This document shows positions 43,135 to 50,736 of a stretch of 64,000 nucleotides of DNA, piece by piece (positions within the stretch are counted from its first letter, which is position 1; each line of letters begins with the position of its first letter). Under the pieces are notes generated by a model that searched no databases, was not told the DNA's origin, and saw only the letters and a program-made list of their open reading frames with translations. The stretch is from Propioniciclava sinopodophylli (GTDB taxonomy: Bacteria; Actinomycetota; Actinomycetes; Propionibacteriales; Propionibacteriaceae). The stretch spans positions 59,840 to 123,839 of the forward strand of contig NZ_SDMQ01000010.1 in the NCBI RefSeq assembly GCF_004324755.1. Direction: 5' to 3'. A program made the translations under genes and the position numbers.

Positions 43135-43604
43135 GATTCCTTCCGGTGTTCGTGGTTGCGGGGGTTCTTGGGGCGCGGTGGCGCGAGGCGCGTCCCCGTG
43201 CGGTCGTGGCGCCGCCGGCGGGCGGTGAACGCGTGCCGGTGCTCGGGCGCGACTCGCGCGTTGAGCTCGGCGCACCGGTCGGCCGGCTGGTCGCACACTT
43301 CGCACCGGAGCGCGGGCGGCACCGGTTGGGCGTCGACGTCGTCGACGGCGGCCGGTGTGTTGAGGTTGCGCCAGTGCGGGCCGTCCAGGGCGATCACTGC
43401 GGGGGTGCGCTGGTCGACACGTGCGCACGCGCCGAGGAGTGCTTGCGCGACGTCGCACAGCGGACGATCCGACACGCGCGCGAGCGCTGCGCGGATGCCA
43501 GGCCTGTCCCAGTCGGGGCGAAGTTCGGCGCCGAGCATCGACAGGCGGTCGAGCCACGGGGTGGGGGTGACGGTCGGGCCGATCGGCCGGTTGTTCGTTG
43601 TCAT
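43131..43604 (-). CDS. Unknown protein with CxxC, first gene of leftward operon
   Basis: A 157-residue protein with CEVCDQPADRC (about 98-108) and an Arg/His-rich end; the middle (WDRPGIRAALARVSD) is helical. SD GGAGG stands 7 bases before the ATG, and a 13-bp inverted repeat lies immediately before the SD. No known function. Confidence 0.5.
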   Translation of the reverse strand: MTTNNRPIGPTVTPTPWLDRLSMLGAELRPDWDRPGIRAALARVSDRPLCDVAQALLGACARVDQRTPAVIALDGPHWRNLNTPAAVDDVDAQPVPPALRCEVCDQPADRCAELNARVAPEHRHAFTARRRRHDRTGTRLAPPRPKNPRNHEHRKES

Positions 43605-43618
43605 TGCGAAGCCTCCAT

Positions 43619-43668
43619 TGCATGCATCGTCGAGTTGCTGGGGGTCGGGTCGGCGGACGATGCATGCA
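43619..43668 (-). promoter_or_regulatory. 13-bp inverted repeat abutting the ribosome site
   Basis: TGCATGCATCGTC (43619-43631) and GACGATGCATGCA (43656-43668) are perfect arms around 24 bases. Each arm contains the palindrome TGCATGCA. On the mRNA the hairpin would end 2 bases before the GGAGG of the 157-residue gene. Confidence 0.55.
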
Positions 43669-43839
43669 TGACGGAGCTACGCGAAGAAGAACGCGGAGCG
43701 GGTCCCGTGGGGGTCGTGCTGCGTCGCCGGGTGCGGTCGGTGCCGGGCCGGGTGCTGGCGGGTGCGGCCTGTTCGTGGTCGCCTAGAGAGTTAGATTCAT
43801 AGAGGGCTTCCACATCACCCGTAGCCGGGGGCACGTCTC

Positions 43840-43911
43840 GGAACGTTTTCTGTTCCGGTGCGGAACACTTTTCGTTCCGTTCCCCGTCTTCACCGGAACG
43901 CCTTCTGTTCC
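43840..43911. promoter_or_regulatory. Phased array of three GGAAC-N7-GTTCC palindromes
   Basis: The 17-bp palindromes lie at 43840-43856, 43862-43878 and 43895-43911. Centres are 22 and 33 bp apart, two and three helix turns of 11 bp. It is the likely operator of an element repressor controlling the leftward operon that begins at 43604. Confidence 0.65.
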
Positions 43912-44013
43912 GGTGCGGGTGCCGGTAGGCCGCGGGTCGGGCGCTTGTCGGGTGCGGCCGGTTCGGTGGCCGGGTCGAGTACCAGAACAGAAAGAGGGGG
44001 CTAAGCGTGAAAC

Positions 44014-44093
44014 GCCACACCCAGCGTGGCATTCGGGTCGAAATGCCACGCTGGGTGTCGGTTCGTGGGGCGAAATGCCACGCTGGGTGTGGC
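44014..44093. repeat. Three copies of a 17-bp imperfect palindrome
   Basis: GCCACGCTGGGTGTGGC occurs at 44077-44093, as a variant ending TCGG at 44045-44061, and inverted at 44014-44030. Flanks are shared too (GAAAC/GAAAT), so the outer copies can form a 27-bp hairpin and the inner pair an alternative one. The 520-bp stretch 43605-44128 otherwise has no gene I support. Confidence 0.65.
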
Positions 44094-44128
44094 GTTTCGC
44101 CCCCGCGCTCGGGCGTGTCGCGGCGAGG

Positions 44129-44518
44129 TCATCGGCCCTGCTTCTCGGCACGTTCCCGGTGCTCATGGTCGAGCGGGCACAGGCGCGGCGCCGCGAACAT
44201 GTCGCCCTTGCGGATCGCGTTAGGCGGGACGATCAGGCACCGATGGAAGGAGCCAGGAGCTAGCCAGCCGTTCGCGACCGCGGCGTCGATTGCTCGCGCG
44301 ACGTTCCGGTAGGTCGTCAGTTCGCCCGTGGTCGGGTCGATCCCGCCCAACACCAGGGACACCTGTCCGGAGCGGAACGGGGCGTGTCCGTTGTTCAGGT
44401 GCGACCCGTAGGCGAGCGCAGCAACTCGGAGCCAGGGCGGGAGGCGGGGGTCTCCTGCGCGCTCGGCCCACACGTCGAGGAAGTGACGCGCCCAGTGCCG
44501 GGCGTGCTCGGCGCTCAC
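44129..44518 (-). CDS. Element protein with helical domain, unknown function
   Basis: A 129-residue protein from the GTG at 44518 (or 152 residues from 44587). EHARHWARHFLDVWAERAGDP and WLRVAALAYGSHLNNGHAPF, then TTYRNVARAIDAAVANGWL, are typical of small proteins in actinobacterial integrative elements; the second half resembles a winged helix. It is probably a regulator or replication accessory. Confidence 0.55.
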   Translation of the reverse strand: MSAEHARHWARHFLDVWAERAGDPRLPPWLRVAALAYGSHLNNGHAPFRSGQVSLVLGGIDPTTGELTTYRNVARAIDAAVANGWLAPGSFHRCLIVPPNAIRKGDMFAAPRLCPLDHEHRERAEKQGR

Positions 44519-44579
44519 CGGACGCCCCCGGTCGCCGTGGTCGCCTCGCCCGACGCCCCCGCGGGGCGCGGGCCCGGCA

Positions 44580-44798
44580 TCAGGCAACCCGTTCGATCAG
44601 GGCGTACACGTCGGCCGTCTTCAGGCGCAACACGCGCGCCGACCCGACGCGGTAGCAGGGGAGCCGGCCGTTCTGGGTCTCGCGCTTCAGGGTGCGCACG
44701 GATGCGCCGGTCAGTTCGGCGGCCTGGGGGTAGGTGATGAGTCGCCCGTACTCGTCGATCAGGGCGGCGAGTTCGGGGTTCATCGTGGTCTTCGGCAT
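44580..44798 (-). CDS. xis: Excisionase-like HTH protein
   Basis: A 72-residue HTH_17 protein: ITYPQAAELTGASVRTLKRE, NGRLPCYRVGSARVLRLKTA, DVYALIERVA. It lies upstream of the small helical gene and downstream of the integrase in the same direction, as expected for an excisionase. SD GGAAGGAAA precedes the ATG. It overlaps the longer form of the next gene. Confidence 0.7.
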   Translation of the reverse strand: MPKTTMNPELAALIDEYGRLITYPQAAELTGASVRTLKRETQNGRLPCYRVGSARVLRLKTADVYALIERVA

Positions 44799-44829
44799 GG
44801 GTGTTTCCTTCCGCGTGAGGGCATGCGAA

Positions 44830-44859
44830 AGCCCGGGCGGCCTGTTGGCCGTCCGGGCT
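44830..44859. terminator. Hairpin between excisionase-like gene and integrase
   Basis: AGCCCGGGCGGCC pairs with GGCCGTCCGGGCT around TGTT, one G-T pair. Further right, 44933-45040 holds two diverged copies of a roughly 45-bp sequence 57 bp apart (GGCCCGCTGTCGCGTGG / GGCCCGTTCTCGCGTGC). No gene is seen in 44799-45170. Confidence 0.6.
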
Positions 44860-45170
44860 CGGATGTGTGGTCTATGCGGTTGTGTGTTCAGTTGTTCGCC
44901 AGAGGCGGTCTCAGGGGTGCAGGGGCATGCTTCGGCCCGCTGTCGCGTGGTGTTGGTTACCCGGTCCACGGCCCGGGGCGGGCAGCACAAGGCCCGTTCT
45001 CGCGTGCCGTTGGTGGCCCGGTTCACGTCCCGGGGTTCGGGGCACGCGTGAGCCGTGCTGGCTACTGCGGCCGATCCCTGACCTTCAGCCGGGGAGAGGG
45101 CGCGCTAGACGCCCTCGGTGGCCGAATGTACCCGACCGGGGGCGCCCGGTCCAGCCCCATCGGGCAACGC

Positions 45171-46622
45171 TCACCCGTTGCGGGTCTCGCCCGGTCGGGT
45201 CACGGTGGCCGACAGGACGCGCGCCAGGGTGGCGGCGTCGAGGTGCGGCACGGCCTCCGCCAGTTGCTCGTCGCTCATGGTCGCGAGCGTGCCGGCCAAC
45301 TGTTCGGCGGTCATCGCGTTGAGCAGGCGCGGCGAGATGATCGCCGGCGTGTGCTTCGGCGCGACTGGTGGCGTCCACCCGGTGAGTTCTGAGCATCGGA
45401 CCATGAACGGCCAAACGTGATCGAGGTCGAGGTGCGCGTACGTGCCGAGCACGCGCGGCAGTTCATGGCCCAACAACATTTCTGCCGACGCCGTGTCGAG
45501 TCCGGCGCGCGTCCACTGGCGGCGTGCCCAGTGCCGCAGGTCGTACAGGCGCAACTGTGGGCGGGCGACGGCCAGCCGGGCGGCGTTCCACCCGGTCGGC
45601 TTCTCGAACCGGGTGCCGGTCGGATACTTGCGGCGCTTCGGCGCGGTCCCTGCGACCTGCCCGACGGTGCAGAAGTCACGCGCCGGGTTAGAGCTCGGGA
45701 ACAGCAGACCGTCGACGCCGGGGGCGGCGTGGGCGTCCAGATGGGCGGCAAGGTCGGGGGCAAGGTGCGGGGGCAGCAGGACGGCCCGGACACTGCCGGG
45801 TGTCTTCGGCGCCCCAGCGATCAGGGCCGGGCCACCCTCGGGGCCCTTGGTGACGGCCCGGAACACGTTCAGTCGTACTCGGGGCACGCCGTCGACCGTG
45901 GTGCGCTGGTCGACGTCTTGGCGGCGCAGCGCGAACGCCTCCCCAGGCCGGATGCCAGTCCAGGCGAGCAGCAGCACGAGGAACCGGTGCCGGGCGGGCA
46001 TGGCGTCGGACATGGCGACGACGTCGGACGCGTCGAGCTCGGTCACGAGCCCCGCCCGAACCGCTTTCGGCGTGTTGGGGCTGATGCTGGCCGCGTTCTC
46101 AACTTGGCACGGGTTCGACAGGATGCGCCCACGTTTGACGGCGTCCGAAAGCACCGACTTCAGGAAGCTGTACGCGTGGTGACGATGGGTCGGTACACGG
46201 TCGTGTTCCTGCCACCATTCTTCGACCTTCTCGCGGGTGATCCCGTCGAGGGGGAGGGCGGCCAGCGGCGCCAGAATGTTGTCGAGGTAGCGGCCGTACT
46301 CGGCGACGGTGCGCGGCGCGAGAGGCGTCCCCGTGCGCGTGGTGCGGCTGGCAAGCCAGCGGCGGGCGTACGCGTCGACACGTTCGCTCGCGGCCGTCTG
46401 GGCCGCTTCGAGAGCTTGCAGGGCTGCGCGTCGATCGGCGGGCGGCGTCCACTCGCCCCGGTCGATCAGTCGTTGTTCGTCGATCAGCCAGTCGTCGGCG
46501 AGCTTGAACGTGGTGAAGGTTCGGCCGGGTGTGTGGGTCTGTCCGTTGCGGGCGTACCGCGCGCGGTAGCGGTCCCGGGCTTGGAACACTTCGCCCAACG
46601 TCGAACGCTTTCTAGGTGCCAT
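45171..46622 (-). CDS. int: Tyrosine integrase of the tRNA-Asn element
   Basis: A 483-residue tyrosine recombinase that cuts and joins att sites. Arm-binding N-terminus to about 75, SAM-like core-binding domain about 80-180, catalytic domain after that with Arg in WTGIRPGEAFALR, box II YDLRHWARRQW, and GHELPRVLGTYAHLDL holding the second His and the Tyr nucleophile. It lies 200 bp from the right att. It would act with arm sites at both ends. Confidence 0.93.
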   Translation of the reverse strand: MAPRKRSTLGEVFQARDRYRARYARNGQTHTPGRTFTTFKLADDWLIDEQRLIDRGEWTPPADRRAALQALEAAQTAASERVDAYARRWLASRTTRTGTPLAPRTVAEYGRYLDNILAPLAALPLDGITREKVEEWWQEHDRVPTHRHHAYSFLKSVLSDAVKRGRILSNPCQVENAASISPNTPKAVRAGLVTELDASDVVAMSDAMPARHRFLVLLLAWTGIRPGEAFALRRQDVDQRTTVDGVPRVRLNVFRAVTKGPEGGPALIAGAPKTPGSVRAVLLPPHLAPDLAAHLDAHAAPGVDGLLFPSSNPARDFCTVGQVAGTAPKRRKYPTGTRFEKPTGWNAARLAVARPQLRLYDLRHWARRQWTRAGLDTASAEMLLGHELPRVLGTYAHLDLDHVWPFMVRCSELTGWTPPVAPKHTPAIISPRLLNAMTAEQLAGTLATMSDEQLAEAVPHLDAATLARVLSATVTRPGETRNG

Positions 46623-46658
46623 TCTCGGGGGATTCCTCTCGGCTCAGGCCCCGCATGT

Positions 46659-46682
46659 GGGGGAGGATTGGGGGAGGATTTC
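46659..46682 (+). repeat. Right copy of tandem 11-bp repeat (likely arm-type integrase site)
   Basis: GGGGGAGGATT twice followed by TTC, 136 bp inside the right att. It is the same doublet as at 38382-38405. Confidence 0.6.
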
Positions 46683-46818
46683 GGTCCAGTGTAGCCCCTT
46701 CCGCCCGTTCTGCGCTATGCTGTCAAAACACAACAACACAGGGTGTCACGCCTAGCCAAAGCCGTATTGGCCCAAGTCAGACCGTGAATGGGTTCGGATT
46801 TCCGGCCGAAGCGGTGCG

Positions 46819-46846
46819 ACTGGTTCGAGTCCAGTCGGGGGAGCCA
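46819..46846 (+). repeat. attR: 28-bp duplicate of the tRNA-Asn 3' end
   Basis: Exact copy of 38307-38334, without the 5' part of the tRNA. It marks the right end of the first element and touches the start of the second. Confidence 0.9.
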
Positions 46847-46904
46847 AAACACCTGGTGAAACCACCATTGGGTTGGCTCCACAACTTCCGTTTCACCCCG
46901 GATT

Positions 46905-46926
46905 ACCAACTTTGATACCAACTTTG
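46905..46926 (+). repeat. Tandem ACCAACTTTG repeat near the second integrase
   Basis: ACCAACTTTG at 46905-46914 and 46917-46926, period 12, about 85 bp past the end of the integrase gene. This is a plausible arm-type site of that integrase. A second site at the other end was not found. The 388 bp from 46623 to 47010 hold no gene. Confidence 0.4.
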
Positions 46927-47010
46927 CATTTTCGGCGACATCGTTGACCCCTTTTTGGACACCTGTGGACACCGGTCCCGGGTGGGGTTCTGCGGTCGGT
47001 CGGAGGCAGG

Positions 47011-48282
47011 TCACAGCACAGCTGCAAGCGCCGACTTGTCGCCCTCCAGGTCGCGGCCCAGGTAGACGCTCATCGTCATGGTGGGGTCGGCATGACCGAG
47101 TTGGTCGGCGATCGCCGCCAGAGGGATGCCGGCCTCGTGCAGCAGGGTGGCCGCCGTGCGGCGGAAGGTGTGCGGGATCGCCCAGGTGAAGCCGGCCTCG
47201 TCCAGGACCGCGCGCATCCAGTGCGCGAGGTTGGTGGAGTCGACAGCAGTGTTGGAGCCGGGGTAGACCAGCTGCCCGTCGGGTAGCGTCACCTCCTGGG
47301 GGCGGCCCATCGAGAACACGTACGGTTCGGGGTGGTCCCACGTGGACATCTCCTCCCAGCGTCGTTGGAGGCGGTCGACCAGCCAGTCGGGCAGGTTGTT
47401 CATCCGGTCCGACCCGGTGGTCTTGGTGCCGCGGACCCGGACCTTCTTGTTGGCCAGGTCGAGGTCGTCCCATGCGATCAGGCGTGCTTCACCGATCCGG
47501 CACCCGGTGCCTGCCATGAACGCGGTCACGTCGGCGGTCAACCGCCACTTGCGGATGGTGCGCGGGTTCGTGGCCTGCTCGGCCAGGTCATCAGCCTTCG
47601 CCAGCACCAGGTGCCGCTCCTCGCGCGTGAATGCACGCTTGCGGTCCCGGCCGGTGGTGGTCGGATTCAGCGAGGCGACCGTTCCGATGGCCTTGGCGAC
47701 GTTGACCTTCACCACACCACGACGCAGGCACATGCCGAGGATTCCCGACAGGACGCTGCGGCACATCTTCGCCGTGGTGGTGCCCTTGGCATCCGCCACG
47801 CGCTGGAGGAACAGGATCATCCGCTGGGGGTCGTTGACCTGCGCGATCGTGCGCCCGCGCAAGGGAGAGCCGGGGCCGTTGATGTGGCGTTCATAGGTTC
47901 CCCGGTAGATGCGCAGGGTCTGTTGTGACAGGCCGCCACGAGCCAGGCGTGATTCGGGACGTTTGATCCACTCCAGCCATGCCTCGGCAGCGTCGGTGAA
48001 CGGGGAGGCCAGGCTGAGCATCGAGTCGGTCTCCGCCACCGGGACCGCACTGTTGAGTTCGGCCAGTGCTTCCTCCACCGCAGCGATCGCCTGCCGCTGG
48101 GTCCGAGCCCAACGGGTGACGTCGATCCTCGATCCGTCTTGGGCCCGGTACTGGCAACGGGCACGCCATGTGGTCGCCTGCCGGCGGTTCTCTGCTCGAA
48201 CCCTCCGCCCCTTCTCACCCTTCCGGTACGGCAACGCCTCGATGGGGGAGTTCTCACCCGGTTCCAGAGATGCGCGGACCAT
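47011..48282 (-). CDS. int: Tyrosine integrase of the second element
   Basis: A 423-residue phage-type tyrosine recombinase, only distantly like the first one. Core-binding domain about 95-190 (LSQQTLRIYRGTYERHINGP), catalytic residues in GTGCRIGEARLIAWDDLD, IPHTFRRTAATLLHEAG and GHADPTMTMSVYLGRDL, the Tyr being the nucleophile. It lies 31 bp downstream of an excisionase gene. Target site unknown. Confidence 0.93.
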   Translation of the reverse strand: MVRASLEPGENSPIEALPYRKGEKGRRVRAENRRQATTWRARCQYRAQDGSRIDVTRWARTQRQAIAAVEEALAELNSAVPVAETDSMLSLASPFTDAAEAWLEWIKRPESRLARGGLSQQTLRIYRGTYERHINGPGSPLRGRTIAQVNDPQRMILFLQRVADAKGTTTAKMCRSVLSGILGMCLRRGVVKVNVAKAIGTVASLNPTTTGRDRKRAFTREERHLVLAKADDLAEQATNPRTIRKWRLTADVTAFMAGTGCRIGEARLIAWDDLDLANKKVRVRGTKTTGSDRMNNLPDWLVDRLQRRWEEMSTWDHPEPYVFSMGRPQEVTLPDGQLVYPGSNTAVDSTNLAHWMRAVLDEAGFTWAIPHTFRRTAATLLHEAGIPLAAIADQLGHADPTMTMSVYLGRDLEGDKSALAAVL

Positions 48283-48312
48283 GCGCGGCGACCCCCCTCA
48301 CTCGGAGTCGGG

Positions 48313-48504
48313 TCATGCCCGGGACTGAGCTGGACGCACGACACACATGAGCCGATCCACCTCGCCGGGCTCGACACGGATCAGGCGGGGACCGTAGCGG
48401 AAGGCGGGGAGGCGACCACTCGCCACCCAGCGTCGAAGAGTCTTGGTGGTGATCCCGGTCCGCTCGGCGGCTTGGGCGAGGGTTTCGTAAGTCTTGGGGT
48501 ACAT
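48313..48504 (-). CDS. xis: Excisionase-like HTH protein of the second element
   Basis: A 63-residue HTH_17 protein: TYETLAQAAERTGITTKTLR, RWVASGRLPAFRYGPRLIRV. SD GAGGAG stands 8 bases before the ATG. The shared box TGCTTGTGGGGGT lies about 17 bases further upstream. It is immediately before the integrase, as usual for xis-int pairs. Confidence 0.75.
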   Translation of the reverse strand: MYPKTYETLAQAAERTGITTKTLRRWVASGRLPAFRYGPRLIRVEPGEVDRLMCVVRPAQSRA

Positions 48505-48520
48505 GGGTGTCTCCTCTCGT

Positions 48521-48584
48521 ACCCCCACAAGCACCAATCTGGGCGTTGAGGGACAAGCAAACCTGCAGTTGTGGGGGGACGTTG
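48521..48584. promoter_or_regulatory. Divergent control region with shared box (xis side and lipoprotein side)
   Basis: TGCTTGTGGGGGT reads on the minus strand at 48533-48521. TGGGGGGACGTTG is on the plus strand at 48572-48584, preceded by GCAGTT. The first recurs at 56916-56928 and 57111-57123, the second (one difference) at 57003-57015. The 312 bp between xis and the lipoprotein gene have no other feature. Confidence 0.55.
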
Positions 48585-48816
48585 AACTTCTGCTTGGCTC
48601 CGCCTGGGACGCAGCGCGGCGCGCCACTCGCTTCTTGAGACGCGCCGACTTCCCTTCACAAGCAGTTACGCTGTGAACAGATCCCACCCCCGGGACCGTT
48701 CATGGCACGCCCGACTCGACGTCGAAGTCGGCTGCCTTGGCATCCCCGGAAAATTCACACGGATTCGCGTGGCCTTCCAAGGGGGGTCCCATGCTTGTGG
48801 AGGTCAAGGAGGCCCG

Positions 48817-49377
48817 ATGAACAACCGCACCACCAAGACACTCACCAGCGCCGCAGCAGCCGCGCTGGCTCTCGGGCTGGGCGGATGCATCAACCCCACC
48901 CTGCCCACTCCGAGCCCCACACCCATGCAGACCGTGGACCCCACCCCAACTCCGACGCCCTCACCCATCCTCTCCCTGTCCGCGGAGCAGCAAGCAGCCG
49001 CCGGCGCCGTTGTGAAGTTCTACGAGGTGACAGATCAGATCGCCACCAACGCAGAGGTCGATCTCAACTCCCTCTACGAAGTCTCGGGCGGGGAACTGGT
49101 GCAGCAGTACCTCAAGGACTTGCAGATGATGCGGGTGCAAGGCTGGCGTCAGACGGGCCTCACCGACGTAGAGGTCACCCAAGTCACAGGGGAGTCGGCG
49201 CCGTTCAAGGTTGAGGCTTGCGTCGACACAGGCGGCATCGATGTCACAGACGAGGAAGGCAAGTCTCTCGTAGCACCGGATGCGCAGCCGCGGGTCCTGT
49301 ACAGCTTCGATGTGGTGACCCTCGGCAGCCCGACGCTGCGCGTTACGACAGCCGAGGTGGTGAGGACAACGTGCTAA
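48817..49377 (+). CDS. Conjugation-type lipoprotein with NTF2-like domain
   Basis: A 186-residue lipoprotein: signal peptide with lipobox LGLGGC, a Pro/Thr spacer (TPSPTPMQTVDPTPTPTPSP) and a domain at about 50-186 (AAGAVVKFYEVTDQIATNAE, then ACVDTGGIDVTDEEGKSLVA) that resembles lipoproteins found beside conjugation genes in actinobacteria. SD AAGGAGG precedes the ATG. It overlaps the next gene by 7 bp. Confidence 0.65.
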   Translation: MNNRTTKTLTSAAAAALALGLGGCINPTLPTPSPTPMQTVDPTPTPTPSPILSLSAEQQAAAGAVVKFYEVTDQIATNAEVDLNSLYEVSGGELVQQYLKDLQMMRVQGWRQTGLTDVEVTQVTGESAPFKVEACVDTGGIDVTDEEGKSLVAPDAQPRVLYSFDVVTLGSPTLRVTTAEVVRTTC

Positions 49378-50105
49378 AGAGGGCTTCTTGGCTCGGAATC
49401 CTCGCGGGGTTCTTCCTCGTCTACCTGCTGCCCTCCGTCGCTCAAGCAGAGACGGAGGTGTATTGCTCAAACGGAATTGTCGTGCGGGGCCTCTGCGTTC
49501 TGACAGTTGACCCACCGGCCCCGACGAATCCACCTCCCGGTACTCCTCTAGCGAGCCAACCGCGACAGTGTTTCGACGGCGGACGAGAGATCCCGTGCTT
49601 CCACGAACGCTTTGGGAGTTGGAGTGCGGCCCACAACTGCTACATGACCCCGACGAAGTTGCAGCCGACTCCGGGGCATCCGGTGTGGGAGACCCACACG
49701 GACGGGTTCATCTATGACTGCATTCACCCCTCGGATCCCGGTGTCGTTCGGTGGGTGTGGGGGCCGGCGTCTGACGCGGTTGATCCGCGGGCATTGGCCG
49801 AGCAGCTGCGCACGTCGATGCGCTTTGAGCCTGTGTCGATCGGGATCGTTCCCGAGCCCGGTCCGGACCGCATGGGACTGGTGGGCATGCCGACGTGGAT
49901 GTGGGCCGCGAATCCTGGCCCAACCACGTTAGGCCCGCAGACGCGGAGCCTGTCGTCCGGCGGGGTATCGGTGACCTTGACCGCTGAGGTCATCTCCACG
50001 CGTTGGGAGATGGGCGATGGCGGGGTGGTGACCTGCCGCGGGCCGGGCACTGCCTACGAGGACCGCTACGGGGCGATCGATTCCCCGACGTGCGGCTACC
50101 GCTAG
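49371..50105 (+). CDS. Secreted conjugation-type protein, apparently C-terminally truncated
   Basis: A 244-residue secreted protein: signal peptide LKRASWLGILAGFFLVYLLP, then a Cys-containing domain (DGFIYDCIHPSDPGVVRWVW). Related actinobacterial proteins, as I recall them, continue about 60 residues beyond CGYR; here a TAG follows directly and an opposite-strand gene ends 10 bp later. A deletion probably removed the end and the following operon genes. GTG start within the preceding gene. Confidence 0.55.
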   Translation: MLKRASWLGILAGFFLVYLLPSVAQAETEVYCSNGIVVRGLCVLTVDPPAPTNPPPGTPLASQPRQCFDGGREIPCFHERFGSWSAAHNCYMTPTKLQPTPGHPVWETHTDGFIYDCIHPSDPGVVRWVWGPASDAVDPRALAEQLRTSMRFEPVSIGIVPEPGPDRMGLVGMPTWMWAANPGPTTLGPQTRSLSSGGVSVTLTAEVISTRWEMGDGGVVTCRGPGTAYEDRYGAIDSPTCGYR

Positions 50106-50114
50106 CGGCGGGGT

Positions 50115-50711
50115 TCAGTGGCCGTGCGGGCCGGATTCTTCGGGTGCTGGGGGGAGTCCGCCGAGGCGGCGCAGCTCGGCGATGTTGGCGTTGAGCGTGG
50201 CCATGGCTTGGGCGGCTCCGTCGGCGGTGCCGGGGGTGTGCGGCTGATCCGCGCGTCGGGTGGCGGGCGTGGCGGCGAGGCTGCCGACGTGGAGGAGCGC
50301 GATCGCGTGCCGGACGGCAGCATCGGTGGGGTTGGGGGCGGTGGTGAGGGTGTGGCTGATCGCGGCTTCGGTCTGTTGGTTGTTCCCGGTGAGGCTGCCG
50401 AGGATCCATTGGTGGACGGTGGGGATCTCGGTGGTGAGGTCGAAGTCGTCCACGGTGGGCTGGGGGAAGCGCGGGTGCTGGATGACGGCGCGGGCGTGGT
50501 CGTGGCCACGGGACAGGATGGCGTCGCACACGCCGACGGTGGCGGCTTGGAGGTAGACCGCGGCGAAGGCGGGCCGGGTGAGGACCTGGCGGGTGGCGTC
50601 CTGGCCGAGCGCGTCGGCGATGCCGTACTCGGTGGGTTGGGTGAGCCTGGTGGCCCAGCTTGTGCGGACGGTGGTGTAGATGTCGTGGCTGTCGAGCGAG
50701 TCGGTGGTCAT
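50115..50711 (-). CDS. Unknown helical protein at the end of the relaxase operon
   Basis: A 198-residue protein, mostly helical (LTRPAFAAVYLQAATVGVCD, TTEIPTVHQWILGSLTGNNQ), no recognised domain. SD GAAAGGGG is upstream of the ATG. It lies 25 bp past the prepilin peptidase gene in the same direction. Confidence 0.5.
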   Translation of the reverse strand: MTTDSLDSHDIYTTVRTSWATRLTQPTEYGIADALGQDATRQVLTRPAFAAVYLQAATVGVCDAILSRGHDHARAVIQHPRFPQPTVDDFDLTTEIPTVHQWILGSLTGNNQQTEAAISHTLTTAPNPTDAAVRHAIALLHVGSLAATPATRRADQPHTPGTADGAAQAMATLNANIAELRRLGGLPPAPEESGPHGH

Positions 50712-50736
50712 GCGCGTGACCCCTTTCTGTTCTGTC

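Larger units (their letters stand above)
38307..46846. mobile_element. 8.5-kb integrative element in tRNA-Asn (cryptic, satellite-like)
   Basis: It is bounded by the 28-bp att repeat. It carries an integrase at the right end, tandem 11-bp repeats just inside both ends, two or three small HTH proteins, AP2 and HNH proteins, a peptidoglycan-binding protein and unknown genes. No capsid, terminase, relaxase or replication protein is recognisable. Most genes run leftward with overlapping stops and starts. Confidence 0.8.

Noticed and set aside
43601..44032. 143-residue minus-strand ORF
   Set aside because: It runs over the operator array, inverted repeat and triple palindrome and has low-complexity composition.
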